Shown here: positions 43,635 to 51,825 of the stretch, in pieces
Layout: every line of letters begins with the position of its first letter
How positions within the stretch are numbered: position 1 is the first letter of the stretch
Assembly (NCBI RefSeq): GCF_018780385.1
Contig: NZ_JADMJO010000022.1
Span: forward strand, 94,494-158,493
Direction of reading: 5' to 3'
Source of the DNA: Hydrogenophaga sp.
Lineage (GTDB): Bacteria > Pseudomonadota > Gammaproteobacteria > Burkholderiales > Burkholderiaceae_C
Length of the DNA: 64,000 nucleotides
Position numbers and translations under genes: made by a program
Notes under the pieces: model-generated
Seen by the model: only the letters and a program-made list of their open reading frames with translations
What the model was told of the DNA's origin: nothing
Databases searched by the model: none

Positions 43635-44618
43635 ATGAAAAAACTGCTTGCTGTCGCTTTGGCGGCCACCGTTTCAGCCGGCGCATTTGCGCAGGCCTTC
43701 CCCGCGAAACCCATCACGTTCGTGGTGCCTTTCGCCGCCGGCGGCCCCACCGACCTGGTGGCTCGCCGTCTGGCCGAAGCCATGCGCAAGCCCCTGGGCG
43801 GCGCCAACATCGTGGTTGAAAACGCCGCCGGTGCTGGCGGCACCATCGCCGGCACCAAGGTGGCCCGTGCCAACCCCGACGGCTATACCCTGCTGGTCTG
43901 GCACATCGGCATGGCCGCCACCACCAGCCTGTACCGCAAACAGCAGTTCAAGCCGCTCGAAGACTTCGAGTACCTGGGCATGATCAACGATGTGCCCATG
44001 ACCCTGCTGGGCACCAACAAGCTCAACGCCAACACCTACCGCGACTTCGAGGCCTACATCCGCGCCAACGGCGGCAAGCTCAATCTGGCCCACGCCGGCC
44101 TGGGATCGGCTTCGCACATCTGCGGCCTGATGTGGCAGTCGGCCGTGAAGCTCGACAAGTCCATGACCACCATCGCCTACCGCGGCACCGGCCCGGCCAT
44201 GAACGACCTGATCGGCGGCCAGGTGGACGTGATGTGCGACCAGACCACCAACACCACCGCGCAGATCGAAGCCGGCCGCGTGAAGGCCTTCGCCGTGACG
44301 ACCGCCAAACGACTGGACGGCCACAAGCTGCTCAAGGACTACCCGTCGCTGCAGGAAATGGGTCTCAAGGGTTTCAACCTGACCATCTGGCACGCCCTGT
44401 ACGCGCCCAAGGGCACACCGGCCGACGTGACCAAGAAGCTCAACGACGCACTGCAGGTGGCCCTGAAGGACCCCGAGTTCATCAAGAGCCAGGAAGAACT
44501 GGGCGCCATCGTCGTGACCGACAACCGTGTCACCCCCGCAGGCCACAAGGCTTTCGTGGCCAACGAGATCACCAAGCTCAAGACCGCCATCGACGCTGCC
44601 GGCCAGTTCGCCGATTGA
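43635..44618 (+). CDS. Bug/TctC-family periplasmic solute-binding protein
   Basis: A 327-residue periplasmic binding protein with signal peptide MKKLLAVALAATVSAGAFAQ. It has the family opening PAKPITFVVPFAAGGPTDLVARRLAE and the NAAGAGGTIAGTKVARANPDGYTLL segment. Bug proteins bind carboxylates and are extremely expanded in Bordetella and Comamonadaceae. ATG 43635 was chosen over 43623 because GGAG lies 6 bases before it. No TctA/TctB membrane partners are nearby, so it is an orphan receptor. Confidence 0.93.
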   Translation: MKKLLAVALAATVSAGAFAQAFPAKPITFVVPFAAGGPTDLVARRLAEAMRKPLGGANIVVENAAGAGGTIAGTKVARANPDGYTLLVWHIGMAATTSLYRKQQFKPLEDFEYLGMINDVPMTLLGTNKLNANTYRDFEAYIRANGGKLNLAHAGLGSASHICGLMWQSAVKLDKSMTTIAYRGTGPAMNDLIGGQVDVMCDQTTNTTAQIEAGRVKAFAVTTAKRLDGHKLLKDYPSLQEMGLKGFNLTIWHALYAPKGTPADVTKKLNDALQVALKDPEFIKSQEELGAIVVTDNRVTPAGHKAFVANEITKLKTAIDAAGQFAD

Positions 44619-44630
44619 CCTGTTGAACAC

Positions 44631-44700
44631 CCCTGCGGCGCTCTGCGCCGTCCCCTCAAGGGGACGACACCTTGGGCCGGCGGAGCCGGACCCTTGGTGT
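44631..44700. repeat. G/C-rich dispersed intergenic repeat, family B
   Basis: Two stems: GGCGCTCTGCGCC (44637-44649) and GTCCCCTCAAGGGGAC (44650-44665), followed by the family-B tail GGGCCGGCGGAGCCGGA. It lies after the first Bug gene and could stop or weaken transcription, though there is no T-run. Confidence 0.7.
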
Positions 44701-44719
44701 CTCTGATCGGAGACACCTC

Positions 44720-45091
44720 GTGATCGCCATCCGCGTCATCGACTCCATCACCGAACTGCAGCCCGCTGATGCGGGCTGCATTGCTTTGAGCGGTTCGCAC
44801 GGGGGTTTGAGTTCGGCGCGGTACGCGCTGGCGGTCCGGCCGCTGCTCTCGGTCTTCAACGACGCGGGTGTGGGTCTGGACGCTGCCGGCATCGCAGGCC
44901 TGGAATTTCTGCAAACCCAAAACCTCGCCGCCTGCGCGGTGTCGCACACGAGTGCGCGCATCGGGCAGGCAGCCAGTACATTGGCCCATGGTGTGGTCAG
45001 CCACGCCAACGCTGCGGCGCAGGCCCTGGGCATTCGCACCCAAGAGCGCCTGCAACCGCAAGTAGACAACCTGAGCCGGAGACAAACATGA
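44720..45091 (+). CDS. Conserved-looking protein coupled to a Bug receptor (123 aa)
   Basis: Unrecognised function. GTG 44720 is the likely start, with GGAG 7 bases before it. The protein has a striking motif [17 protein letters not shown], then [20 protein letters not shown] and [27 protein letters not shown]. The glycine-rich SGSHGG and NDAGVG loops look like a catalytic or nucleotide/metal site in a small alpha/beta fold. I have a memory of such proteins next to tricarboxylate-receptor genes but cannot name the family. The stop overlaps the next gene's start by 4 bases (ATGA), so it is translationally coupled to the second Bug protein. No signal peptide. Confidence 0.75.
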   Translation: MIAIRVIDSITELQPADAGCIALSGSHGGLSSARYALAVRPLLSVFNDAGVGLDAAGIAGLEFLQTQNLAACAVSHTSARIGQAASTLAHGVVSHANAAAQALGIRTQERLQPQVDNLSRRQT

Positions 45092-46080
45092 ATCTTTCCC
45101 GTCGCACCCTCGTCGCACTGGCCGTGGCCACCACCGCCCTCCCGGGTCTGGTGGCAGCCCAAGCCGCCTGGCCGAGCAAGCCGATCCGCATCGTGGTGCC
45201 CTTTGCACCGGGCGGCACCACCGACATCCTCGCGCGCACGCTGGCGCCCGAACTCACCAAGGCGCTCGGTCAACCGGTGGTGGTGGAAAACCGCGCCGGC
45301 GCCGGCGGCAACATTGGCGCTGAGCTGGTGGCCAAGGCACCCAACGACGGCTACACCCTGCTCATGGGCACGGTGGGCACGCACGGCATCAACAAATCAC
45401 TCTATTCAAAACTGCCCTACGACCCGCAGAAAGACTTTGCACCCATCACGCTGGTGGCCGGCGTGCCCAACGTGATGGTGATGAACACCAAGCGCGCGCA
45501 GGAGCTGGGCATCAACAACGTGGCCGACTTCATCAAGTACGCCAAGTCCCGCCCCGGCAAACTCAACATGGCGTCCAGCGGCAACGGCACCTCGATCCAC
45601 CTGGCGGGCGAACTGTTCAAGTCGCGCACAGGCATTTTCATGACGCACATCCCCTACCGCGGATCGGGTCCGGCCATGACCGACATGCTCGGCGGCGCCA
45701 TGGACGTGATGTTCGACAACCTGCCCTCCGCCATGCCGCACATTCAGGCCGGCGGCTTGAAGGCCTTTGCCGTGACCAGCGCGGTGCGCTCCAGCGCGCT
45801 GCCCGACACGCCCACGGTGGCCGAAGCCGGCGCACTTGCCGGTTTTGAAGCGAGTTCGTGGTTCGGTCTGCTGGCACCCGCAGGCACCCCGCCCGAGGTG
45901 GTGAACCGCCTGCAACAGGAAACCGCGAAGGCGCTGGGCCTGCCCGCGGTGAAAGAGCGGCTCGTGGCACAAGGCGCCATTCCCAGCGGCAACACCCCGG
46001 CAGAGTTCGGCAAGCTGATCGAAGCCGAGATCGCGAAGTGGGCGCCGGTGGTGAAGGCCTCTGGCGCCAGAGTTGATTGA
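45088..46080 (+). CDS. Bug/TctC-family periplasmic solute-binding protein
   Basis: A 330-residue binding protein with a signal peptide ([20 protein letters not shown], cleaved near AAQA) that includes a weak twin-arginine look (SRRTLVAL). The mature part starts [20 protein letters not shown] and has [20 protein letters not shown] and [16 protein letters not shown], all diagnostic. It is coupled to the 123-residue gene upstream. Ligand probably a carboxylate; not determinable here. Confidence 0.93.
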   Translation: MNLSRRTLVALAVATTALPGLVAAQAAWPSKPIRIVVPFAPGGTTDILARTLAPELTKALGQPVVVENRAGAGGNIGAELVAKAPNDGYTLLMGTVGTHGINKSLYSKLPYDPQKDFAPITLVAGVPNVMVMNTKRAQELGINNVADFIKYAKSRPGKLNMASSGNGTSIHLAGELFKSRTGIFMTHIPYRGSGPAMTDMLGGAMDVMFDNLPSAMPHIQAGGLKAFAVTSAVRSSALPDTPTVAEAGALAGFEASSWFGLLAPAGTPPEVVNRLQQETAKALGLPAVKERLVAQGAIPSGNTPAEFGKLIEAEIAKWAPVVKASGARVD

Positions 46081-46081
46081 C

Positions 46082-46165
46082 CCCCGCCGCGCTGCGCGCG
46101 ACCCCCTGAAAGGGGGCGATGCCTACGGCCCGGCGGAGCCGGTTCCGTGGCATCTCTGGGTTCGG
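46082..46165. repeat. G/C-rich dispersed intergenic repeat, family B
   Basis: Starts right after the Bug stop codon with CCCCGCCGCGCTGCGCGCG, has the stem CCCCCTGAAAGGGGG and the tail CGATGCCTACGGCCCGGCGG. It sits next to a family-A copy (46223-46305), and together they fill the 228-bp gap to the convergent DUF1840 gene. Confidence 0.7.
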
Positions 46166-46222
46166 GCATTGCGCTCCGGAGCGTGTTCCCGCTTCCAGCG
46201 CCAACCAAGGCAGCCGGAGAGA

Positions 46223-46305
46223 TCCGATCCGCCGCCGGGCCGCCCCAAGGCGGATCAGCCCCCTCGGGGGGCAGCGGACCTCGCGCAGCGGGGGAGCGTG
46301 GGGGC
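46223..46305. repeat. G/C-rich dispersed intergenic repeat, family A
   Basis: Same block as at 47968-48045 and 49198-49277 and the reverse complement of 3353-3420: GGGCCGCCCCAAGG, then AGCCCCCTCGGGGGGCAGC, then GCGCAGCGGGGGAGCGTGG. Here it is intergenic, its usual place. Confidence 0.8.
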
Positions 46306-46308
46306 CGT

Positions 46309-46635
46309 TCAGACCCCCCAGACGATGTCGACTGCTGCTTTTTCGCAGCGCTGCATCATTTCGATGAATGGCGCACTGCGCATGCGCAGACTGACCTGAT
46401 CGAACTCCGGCGGTACATCCCCTCGCGCAGAGGCTTCTTCACGAAGCCTCTTCTGTTCGGCTTCTTCAAGCACGATGGCATCGCGGATGGCCTGGACGGC
46501 GGCCGGCATCTGCTGATGCATCACGACCCCCGGCCCTGAGGGATCTTTGCCGAGAATTTCCAACAGGCGCTTGCCGTGCTGTTTCAGCATCACCAGGTCG
46601 CCGGTTTCGCGGGATTTGAATCGGTACACGGACAT
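46309..46635 (-). CDS. DUF1840 domain-containing protein
   Basis: A 108-residue cytosolic protein. The opening MSVYRFKSRETGDLVMLKQH and the middle GKRLLEILGKD are the DUF1840 signature, a family of unknown function confined mostly to beta- and gammaproteobacteria. A strong ribosome-binding site AGGAGG lies before ATG 46635. The gene is divergent from the 2-aminobenzoyl-CoA operon, with 120 bp between them. Confidence 0.9.
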   Translation of the reverse strand: MSVYRFKSRETGDLVMLKQHGKRLLEILGKDPSGPGVVMHQQMPAAVQAIRDAIVLEEAEQKRLREEASARGDVPPEFDQVSLRMRSAPFIEMMQRCEKAAVDIVWGV

Positions 46636-46705
46636 AGAGACCTCCTTGAGCTGCATTTCATTGTTGCACCAAAGTACTCCATGGGGGCACGGGTACAGGC
46701 AAGAT

Positions 46706-46719
46706 TCGGGTAAACCCGA
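46706..46719. promoter_or_regulatory. Palindrome TCGGGTAAACCCGA upstream of the operon promoter
   Basis: A perfect 6-2-6 dyad that ends one base before the predicted -35 box of the fused monooxygenase gene. A similar core, GGGTTAACCC, lies at 60043. It may be a binding site for an activator or repressor not identified here. Confidence 0.45.
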
Positions 46720-46747
46720 TTGAAGCTGAATAATTCAAGTCTAAACT
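46720..46747 (+). promoter_or_regulatory. Predicted sigma-70 promoter of the 2-aminobenzoyl-CoA operon
   Basis: TTGAAG (46720-46725), 16-bp spacer, TAAACT (46742-46747). The predicted transcription start is around 46754-46756, that is, at or next to the ATG, so the message would have practically no leader. The -10 box lies inside the operator described next. Confidence 0.5.
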
Positions 46748-46755
46748 AATTAGAC
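46739..46755. promoter_or_regulatory. Operator dyad abutting the start codon
   Basis: GTCTAA, 5 bp, TTAGAC: a perfect 17-bp AT-rich dyad whose last base is directly before the ATG at 46756. AT-rich dyads of this size suit MarR regulators, and a MarR gene is the second gene of this operon, so autorepression is likely, perhaps relieved by a CoA thioester. Confidence 0.65.
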
Positions 46756-49170
46756 ATGAACACTCCAGACTCGGCTCTTCAACGCATCCTGTGCATCGGT
46801 GGCGGCCCGGCTGGCCTGTATTTCGCCTTGCTGATGAAGCGGCGTGATCCTTCGCTCACCGTGACGGTGGTCGAACGCAACCGGCCGTTCGACACCTTCG
46901 GCTGGGGCGTGGTGCTGTCGGATCAGACGCTGGGCAATCTGCGCGCGGCCGATCCTGAATCGGCCACGCTCATTGGCGAAGCCTTCAACCACTGGGACGA
47001 CATCGAGGTCTTCTACAAGGGTGGTCGCGTGCGTTCGGGCGGCCACGGGTTCTGCGGCATCGGGCGCAAGAAGCTGCTCAACATCCTGCAAGACCGTTGC
47101 CTCGCATTGGGTGTCAACCTGGTGTTCGAGACCGACGTGACCGACGACCAGGCGCTGGCCGCCCAGTACAACGCCGATCTGGTGATCGCCAGCGACGGCC
47201 TCAACAGCCGCATCCGCACCCGCTACGCCGACACCTTCCAGCCCGACATCGACACGCGCGAATGCCGCTTCGTGTGGCTCGGCACCAAGAAAACCTTCGA
47301 CGCCTTCACCTTCGATTTCGTGCAGACCGAGCACGGCTGGTTTCAGGCGCACGCCTACAAGTTCGACGGCGAAACCTCGACCTTCATCGTGGAAACACCC
47401 GAGGCGGTATGGAAGGCGCACGGCATCGACCAGATGGAGCAGGCCGAAGGTGTGGCGTTCTGCGAGCGCCTCTTCGCCGATCGGCTGGAAGGTCATGTGC
47501 TCATCAGCAACGCGCAGCACCTGCGCGGCTCGGCCAACTGGATCCGCTTCCCGCGTGTGATCTGCAAGACCTGGGTACACCGGGTTGAGGTGGCCGGTCG
47601 CCAGATACCCATCGTGCTCATGGGCGACTCTGCCCACACCGCCCACTTCTCCATCGGCAGCGGCACCAAGCTCGCACTCGAAGACGCGATCGACCTGGCC
47701 AACGAATTCACGCGCCACGCCAACGCCGATGTGTCCGAGGTGTTGCAGGGCTACGAGGCACGGCGCAGCGTGGAGGTGCTCAAGATCCAGAACGCTGCGC
47801 GCAACTCGACCGAGTGGTTCGAGAACGTGGACCGCTACACCGGCATGGAGGTGGAGCAGTTCGCCTACTCGCTGCTCACGCGCAGCCAGCGCATCAGCCA
47901 CGAGAATTTGCGCCTGCGCGATGCAACCTGGCTCGAAGGCTACGAGTCGTGGCTTGAAGCGCAGGCCGATCCGGCGCCGGGCCGCCCCAAGCCGGATCAG
48001 CCCCCTCGGGGGGCAGCGACCCGCGCAGCGGCGGAGCGTGGGGGCTCACATCCGACACCGCCCATGCTGCTGCCGCTCACCGTGCGCGGGCTCACGCTGA
48101 AGAACCGCATCGTCGTCTCGCCCATGGCCCAGTACAGCGCGGTGGACGGCGCGGTGGGCGACTACCACTTGGTGCACCTGGGCGCGCGTGCGCTCGGTGG
48201 CGCGGCACTGGTGATGGTGGAGATGACCAGCCCCACGCCCGAGGGCCGCATCACGCCTGGCTGCCCCGGTCTGTGGAACGACGCGCAGCAGGCCGCCTTC
48301 GAGCGCATCGTGCACTTCACCCACGGCAGCCACGCGCACATCGGCATCCAGTTGGGCCACAGCGGCCCGAAGGGCTCCACGCAGCTGGGGTGGGAGCGCA
48401 TCGACGAACCGCTGGAGTCCGGCAACTGGCCTGTGATCTCGGCCAGCGCCGTGCCCTACGGTCCGCAGAACCAGACACCGCGCGCCATGACCCGTGACGA
48501 CATGGACGTGCTCACCGCCGCCTTCGTCGAGTCCACCCAACGTGCCGCAGCCGCCGGCTTCGACTGGCTCGAACTGCACGCAGCGCACGGCTACCTGCTC
48601 TCGGCCTTCATCTGCCCGCTGACCAACCTGCGCACCGACGAGTACGGCGGCACGCTGGAGAACCGCTGCCGCTACCCCCTGGAGGTGTTCACCGCCATGC
48701 GCGCCGTGTGGCCACAGGACCGACCCATGAGCGTGCGCATCTCCGCGCACGACTGGGCGCCCGGCGGCAACACGCCGGACGACGCGGTCGAGATCGCGCG
48801 GATGTTCAAGGCCGCCGGTTGCGACGTGATCGACGTGTCCTCAGGCCAGACCACGCGTGCGGCCAAGCCCATCTACGGCCGCATGTACCAGACACCGTTT
48901 GCCGACCGCGTGCGCAACGAGGCCGGCATCCTGACGATGGCGGTGGGCGCGATCAGCGAAGCCGACCACGCCAACAGCATCATCGCCGCCGGCCGCGCCG
49001 ACCTTTGCGCCGTGGCTCGACCCCACCTGGCCGACCCGGCCTGGACCTTGCACGAGGCCGCCAAGCTGCAGACCCGCGCCCTGCAATGGCCACGCCAATA
49101 CGACAGCGGCCGTGACCAGCTGTACCGCGAAACCGCGCGTCAGCAAGCCTTGAAAGAGGCGCAGCCATGA
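46756..49170 (+). CDS. Bifunctional FAD monooxygenase / old yellow enzyme fusion (2-aminobenzoyl-CoA or salicylyl-CoA hydroxylase type)
   Basis: An 804-residue fusion. Residues 8-400 are a flavoprotein monooxygenase (FAD motif GGGPAG at 15-20, [14 protein letters not shown] near 294). Residues 437-800 are an old-yellow-enzyme reductase ([40 protein letters not shown]). The architecture matches 2-aminobenzoyl-CoA monooxygenase/reductase of Azoarcus and the proteins named bifunctional salicylyl-CoA 5-hydroxylase/oxidoreductase. The linker, about residues 405-430, is encoded by a dispersed intergenic repeat and reads [18 protein letters not shown] 46756 is needed since the FAD motif follows at once; it has no ribosome-binding site. 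Confidence 0.92.
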   Translation: MNTPDSALQRILCIGGGPAGLYFALLMKRRDPSLTVTVVERNRPFDTFGWGVVLSDQTLGNLRAADPESATLIGEAFNHWDDIEVFYKGGRVRSGGHGFCGIGRKKLLNILQDRCLALGVNLVFETDVTDDQALAAQYNADLVIASDGLNSRIRTRYADTFQPDIDTRECRFVWLGTKKTFDAFTFDFVQTEHGWFQAHAYKFDGETSTFIVETPEAVWKAHGIDQMEQAEGVAFCERLFADRLEGHVLISNAQHLRGSANWIRFPRVICKTWVHRVEVAGRQIPIVLMGDSAHTAHFSIGSGTKLALEDAIDLANEFTRHANADVSEVLQGYEARRSVEVLKIQNAARNSTEWFENVDRYTGMEVEQFAYSLLTRSQRISHENLRLRDATWLEGYESWLEAQADPAPGRPKPDQPPRGAATRAAAERGGSHPTPPMLLPLTVRGLTLKNRIVVSPMAQYSAVDGAVGDYHLVHLGARALGGAALVMVEMTSPTPEGRITPGCPGLWNDAQQAAFERIVHFTHGSHAHIGIQLGHSGPKGSTQLGWERIDEPLESGNWPVISASAVPYGPQNQTPRAMTRDDMDVLTAAFVESTQRAAAAGFDWLELHAAHGYLLSAFICPLTNLRTDEYGGTLENRCRYPLEVFTAMRAVWPQDRPMSVRISAHDWAPGGNTPDDAVEIARMFKAAGCDVIDVSSGQTTRAAKPIYGRMYQTPFADRVRNEAGILTMAVGAISEADHANSIIAAGRADLCAVARPHLADPAWTLHEAAKLQTRALQWPRQYDSGRDQLYRETARQQALKEAQP
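47968..48045. repeat. Family-A repeat captured inside a coding sequence
   Basis: The intergenic family-A repeat appears here in frame between the two enzyme domains of the fusion protein. Its translation is Pro/Gly/Arg/Ala-rich and without a stop, and could act as a flexible linker. The copy is nearly identical to the intergenic ones at 46223 and 49198. Confidence 0.85.
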
Positions 49171-49760
49171 CCATCAACGGGGAAGGCAAGAACCCGAGCC
49201 AGCCGCCGGGCCGCCCCAAGGCAGGCTCAGCCCCCTCGGGGGGCAGCGGACCTCGCGCAGCGGGGGAGCGTGGGGGTCTTCTGGATCTGGAAGCGCGTGC
49301 CCACAGCGAACATGCGCACGAGTTGCGTTTGTGGCTGCGTCTGCTCACCTGCTCACAACTGATCGAAAAGCGCGTGCGCGCCGGCCTGCGCGAGCAGTTC
49401 GACACCACGCTGCCGCGCTTTGACCTCATGGCCCAGCTGGAGCGCAACCCGGAGGGTTTGAAGATGAAAGAGCTCTCGCACCGGCTCATGGTCACCGGCG
49501 GCAATGTCACCGGCATCACCGACCAGCTGGTCAACGAAGGCCTGGTGGAGCGGCTGGGTGTGGACGGCGATCGCCGCGCGTTTCGGGTGGCGCTCACCGA
49601 CCTCGGCCGCGCCACCTTCACCGAGATGGCACGCCAGCACGAGGAGTGGATAGTGGACGCCTTCGAAGGCCTGAGCCCGCGCGATCTGGAGAGCCTGCAC
49701 AAGCTGCTGGGCAAGGTGAAGGCGCATCAACTCGACATCAACCAACGCATCGACGAATGA
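49167..49760 (+). CDS. MarR-family transcriptional regulator of the operon
   Basis: A 197-residue MarR protein. The winged-helix part is clear ([20 protein letters not shown], then [20 protein letters not shown]). The start overlaps the stop of the upstream gene (ATGA) and the stop overlaps the next start, so it is coupled on both sides. The first 37 residues are mostly the translation of a family-A repeat, after which the normal MarR helix 1 begins ([14 protein letters not shown]). No other start codon is available between the repeat and the domain. Expected ligand: 2-aminobenzoyl-CoA or a relative (inference). Confidence 0.9.
   Translation: MTINGEGKNPSQPPGRPKAGSAPSGGSGPRAAGERGGLLDLEARAHSEHAHELRLWLRLLTCSQLIEKRVRAGLREQFDTTLPRFDLMAQLERNPEGLKMKELSHRLMVTGGNVTGITDQLVNEGLVERLGVDGDRRAFRVALTDLGRATFTEMARQHEEWIVDAFEGLSPRDLESLHKLLGKVKAHQLDINQRIDE
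49198..49277. repeat. Family-A repeat within the 5' end of the MarR gene
   Basis: The same repeat as 46223-46305, in the same orientation, lying in codons 11-37 of the MarR ORF and translated as [16 protein letters not shown] and more. It is the second coding capture of the repeat in a 1.3-kb stretch, in a different reading frame from the one in the fused enzyme. Confidence 0.85.
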
Positions 49761-50611
49761 AACACCCCATCCCCGACCACAACCCCATGCGAGGCCAATA
49801 CACCGCGATGGCCGATGCACGCCCCAGCCACTTCGCGCTCAGCGTGAACGAGGGTGTGGCCACCGTCACGCTCAACCGGCCCGAGCGCAAGAACCCGCTG
49901 ACCTTCGAGTCGTATGCCGAGCTGCGCGACTGGTTCCTCGCCCTGCAGAAAAGCACCGACATCAAAGCCGTGGTACTCACTGGCGCGGGCGACAACTTCT
50001 GCTCGGGCGGCGATGTGCACGAGATCATTGGCCCGCTCACGAAGATGACCATGCCCGAGCTGCTGGCCTTCACCCGCATGACCGGTGCGCTGGTGAGCGC
50101 CATGCGGGCCTGTCCGCAACCCATCGTGGCCGCACTCGACGGCGTGTGTGCCGGGGCTGGCGCCATGATGGCTTTGGCCTCGGACCTGCGGCTGGGCACG
50201 CCAGCGGCCACGGTGGCCTTCCTGTTCACGCGTGTGGGTCTGGCCGGTGCCGACATGGGTGCCTGCGCGCTGTTGCCTCGCATGATCGGCCAGGGCCGCG
50301 CGAGCGAACTGCTGTTCACCGGCCGCGCGATGACCTCGGCCGAAGGCCATGCCTGGGGTTTCTACAACGCGCTGCACGAGAGCGCCGCGCTGCTCCCCGC
50401 TGCGCACAAGCTCGCCGCGCAACTCGCACAGGGCCCCACCTTCGCGCACGGCATGACCAAGACCATGCTGCATCAGGAGTGGGCCATGACGCTGGACCAG
50501 GCGATCGAGGCCGAGGCGCAGGCGCAGGCGATCTGCATGCAGACGCAGGACTTCCGGCGCGCGTACGAAGCATTCGCGGCCAAGCAGCGCCCGGTCTTTG
50601 AAGGGGATTGA
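49757..50611 (+). CDS. Enoyl-CoA hydratase/isomerase family protein
   Basis: A 284-residue crotonase-fold enzyme. The oxyanion-hole segments are [12 protein letters not shown]-like ([12 protein letters not shown] near residue 80) and [19 protein letters not shown]. One glutamate typical of hydratases is replaced in the second half, so it may be a hydratase, isomerase or ring-opening hydrolase. ATG 49757 overlaps the MarR stop (ATGA). It would act on a CoA intermediate in 2-aminobenzoate breakdown. It ends one base before the ACAT of the next gene's start. Confidence 0.88.
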   Translation: MKHPIPDHNPMRGQYTAMADARPSHFALSVNEGVATVTLNRPERKNPLTFESYAELRDWFLALQKSTDIKAVVLTGAGDNFCSGGDVHEIIGPLTKMTMPELLAFTRMTGALVSAMRACPQPIVAALDGVCAGAGAMMALASDLRLGTPAATVAFLFTRVGLAGADMGACALLPRMIGQGRASELLFTGRAMTSAEGHAWGFYNALHESAALLPAAHKLAAQLAQGPTFAHGMTKTMLHQEWAMTLDQAIEAEAQAQAICMQTQDFRRAYEAFAAKQRPVFEGD

Positions 50612-50612
50612 C

Positions 50613-51812
50613 ATGGTCGCCTTCGAACACCCGCACGGCATGCATCCACCGCAAGCGCAGTGGGAACTGCCCTTCTTCGACGCGCACCACCGCGAGATGG
50701 CGCCGCGCCTGGCCGACTGGGCCGCGCTGCAGCACGTTGACGAAGCCGACGACCGCGCCGCGTGCAAGGACTGGGTGGCGCGCCTGGGCGAAGCTGGCTG
50801 GCTGCGCTATTGCGTGCCGGCCGCGCACGGCGGCGCCCTGCCCGCACTCGATTCGCGTTCGCTGGTGATCCTGCGCGAGACGCTCGCTTTCCACTCCCCG
50901 CTGGCCGACTTTGCGTTTGCCATGCAGGGGCTGGGCAGCGGTGTCATCACGCTCGCCGGCACGCCCGCGCAACAAGCGAGCTACCTGAGCGCGGTGGCCA
51001 GTGGCCAGAAGATCGCGGCCTTCGCGCTCAGCGAGCCCGAGGCCGGCTCCGACGTGGCGGCCATGGCCACGATGGCGGTACCGACCACCAGCGGCTGGAC
51101 GATCGACGGCACCAAGACCTGGATCAGCAACGGCGACCTGGCCGACTTCTACGTGGTGTTCGCCAAGACCGACCCCGGGGCGGGCGCGCGTGGCATCAGC
51201 GCCTTCATCGTCGACGCACAGCACCAGGGCCTGGACAGCAGCGAACACCTCCACGTGATGGCGCCGCACCCACTGGCCACGCTGCGGTTCAACGGCTGCG
51301 CCATCGGCAGCGACGCGATGGTCGGCTCCTTGCACGGAGGCTTCAAGCTCGCCATGCAGACACTGGACATCTTCCGCGCCTCGGTGGCTGCGGCCGCGCT
51401 CGGCATGGCGCGCCGTGCGTTCGCCGAAGCGGTGGCGCAGGCCAAGCACCGCAAGATGTTTGGCCAGACGCTGGCCGATTTCCAGCTCACGCAGGCGCGC
51501 CTGGGCGAGATGAGCGCACTCATCGACGCCGCCGCCCTGCTCACCTACCGCGCCGCCTGGCAGCGCGACTGCAGCGCCACCCAGGGCGCAGGCACGCCGG
51601 CCTACACCACGGCCGCGGCCACCGCCAAGCTCACCGCCACTGAGAACGCGCAGCGCGTGATCGACATGGCGCTGCAGATGTTCGGTGGGCGCGGCGTGCA
51701 GGTGGGCCAGAAGATCGAGAGCCTGTACCGCGACATCCGATCGCTGCGCATCTACGAAGGCGCGAGCGAAGTGCAACTGCTCATCCTCGGTAAAGCCGCG
51801 CTGCGCGCCTGA
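50613..51812 (+). CDS. Acyl-CoA dehydrogenase
   Basis: A 399-residue FAD enzyme of the acyl-CoA dehydrogenase fold. It has FALSEPEAGSDVAAMATMA (FAD/substrate loop), KTWISNGDLADFYVVFAKT, RKMFGQTLADFQLTQARL and the C-terminal FGGRGVQVGQKIESLYRDIR with IYEGASEVQLLI. AAGGGG precedes ATG 50613. The gene starts 1 bp after the hydratase and is followed 13 bp later by the CoA ligase, so it belongs to the same operon. Confidence 0.93.
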   Translation: MVAFEHPHGMHPPQAQWELPFFDAHHREMAPRLADWAALQHVDEADDRAACKDWVARLGEAGWLRYCVPAAHGGALPALDSRSLVILRETLAFHSPLADFAFAMQGLGSGVITLAGTPAQQASYLSAVASGQKIAAFALSEPEAGSDVAAMATMAVPTTSGWTIDGTKTWISNGDLADFYVVFAKTDPGAGARGISAFIVDAQHQGLDSSEHLHVMAPHPLATLRFNGCAIGSDAMVGSLHGGFKLAMQTLDIFRASVAAAALGMARRAFAEAVAQAKHRKMFGQTLADFQLTQARLGEMSALIDAAALLTYRAAWQRDCSATQGAGTPAYTTAAATAKLTATENAQRVIDMALQMFGGRGVQVGQKIESLYRDIRSLRIYEGASEVQLLILGKAALRA

Positions 51813-51825
51813 ACACACCACCACC

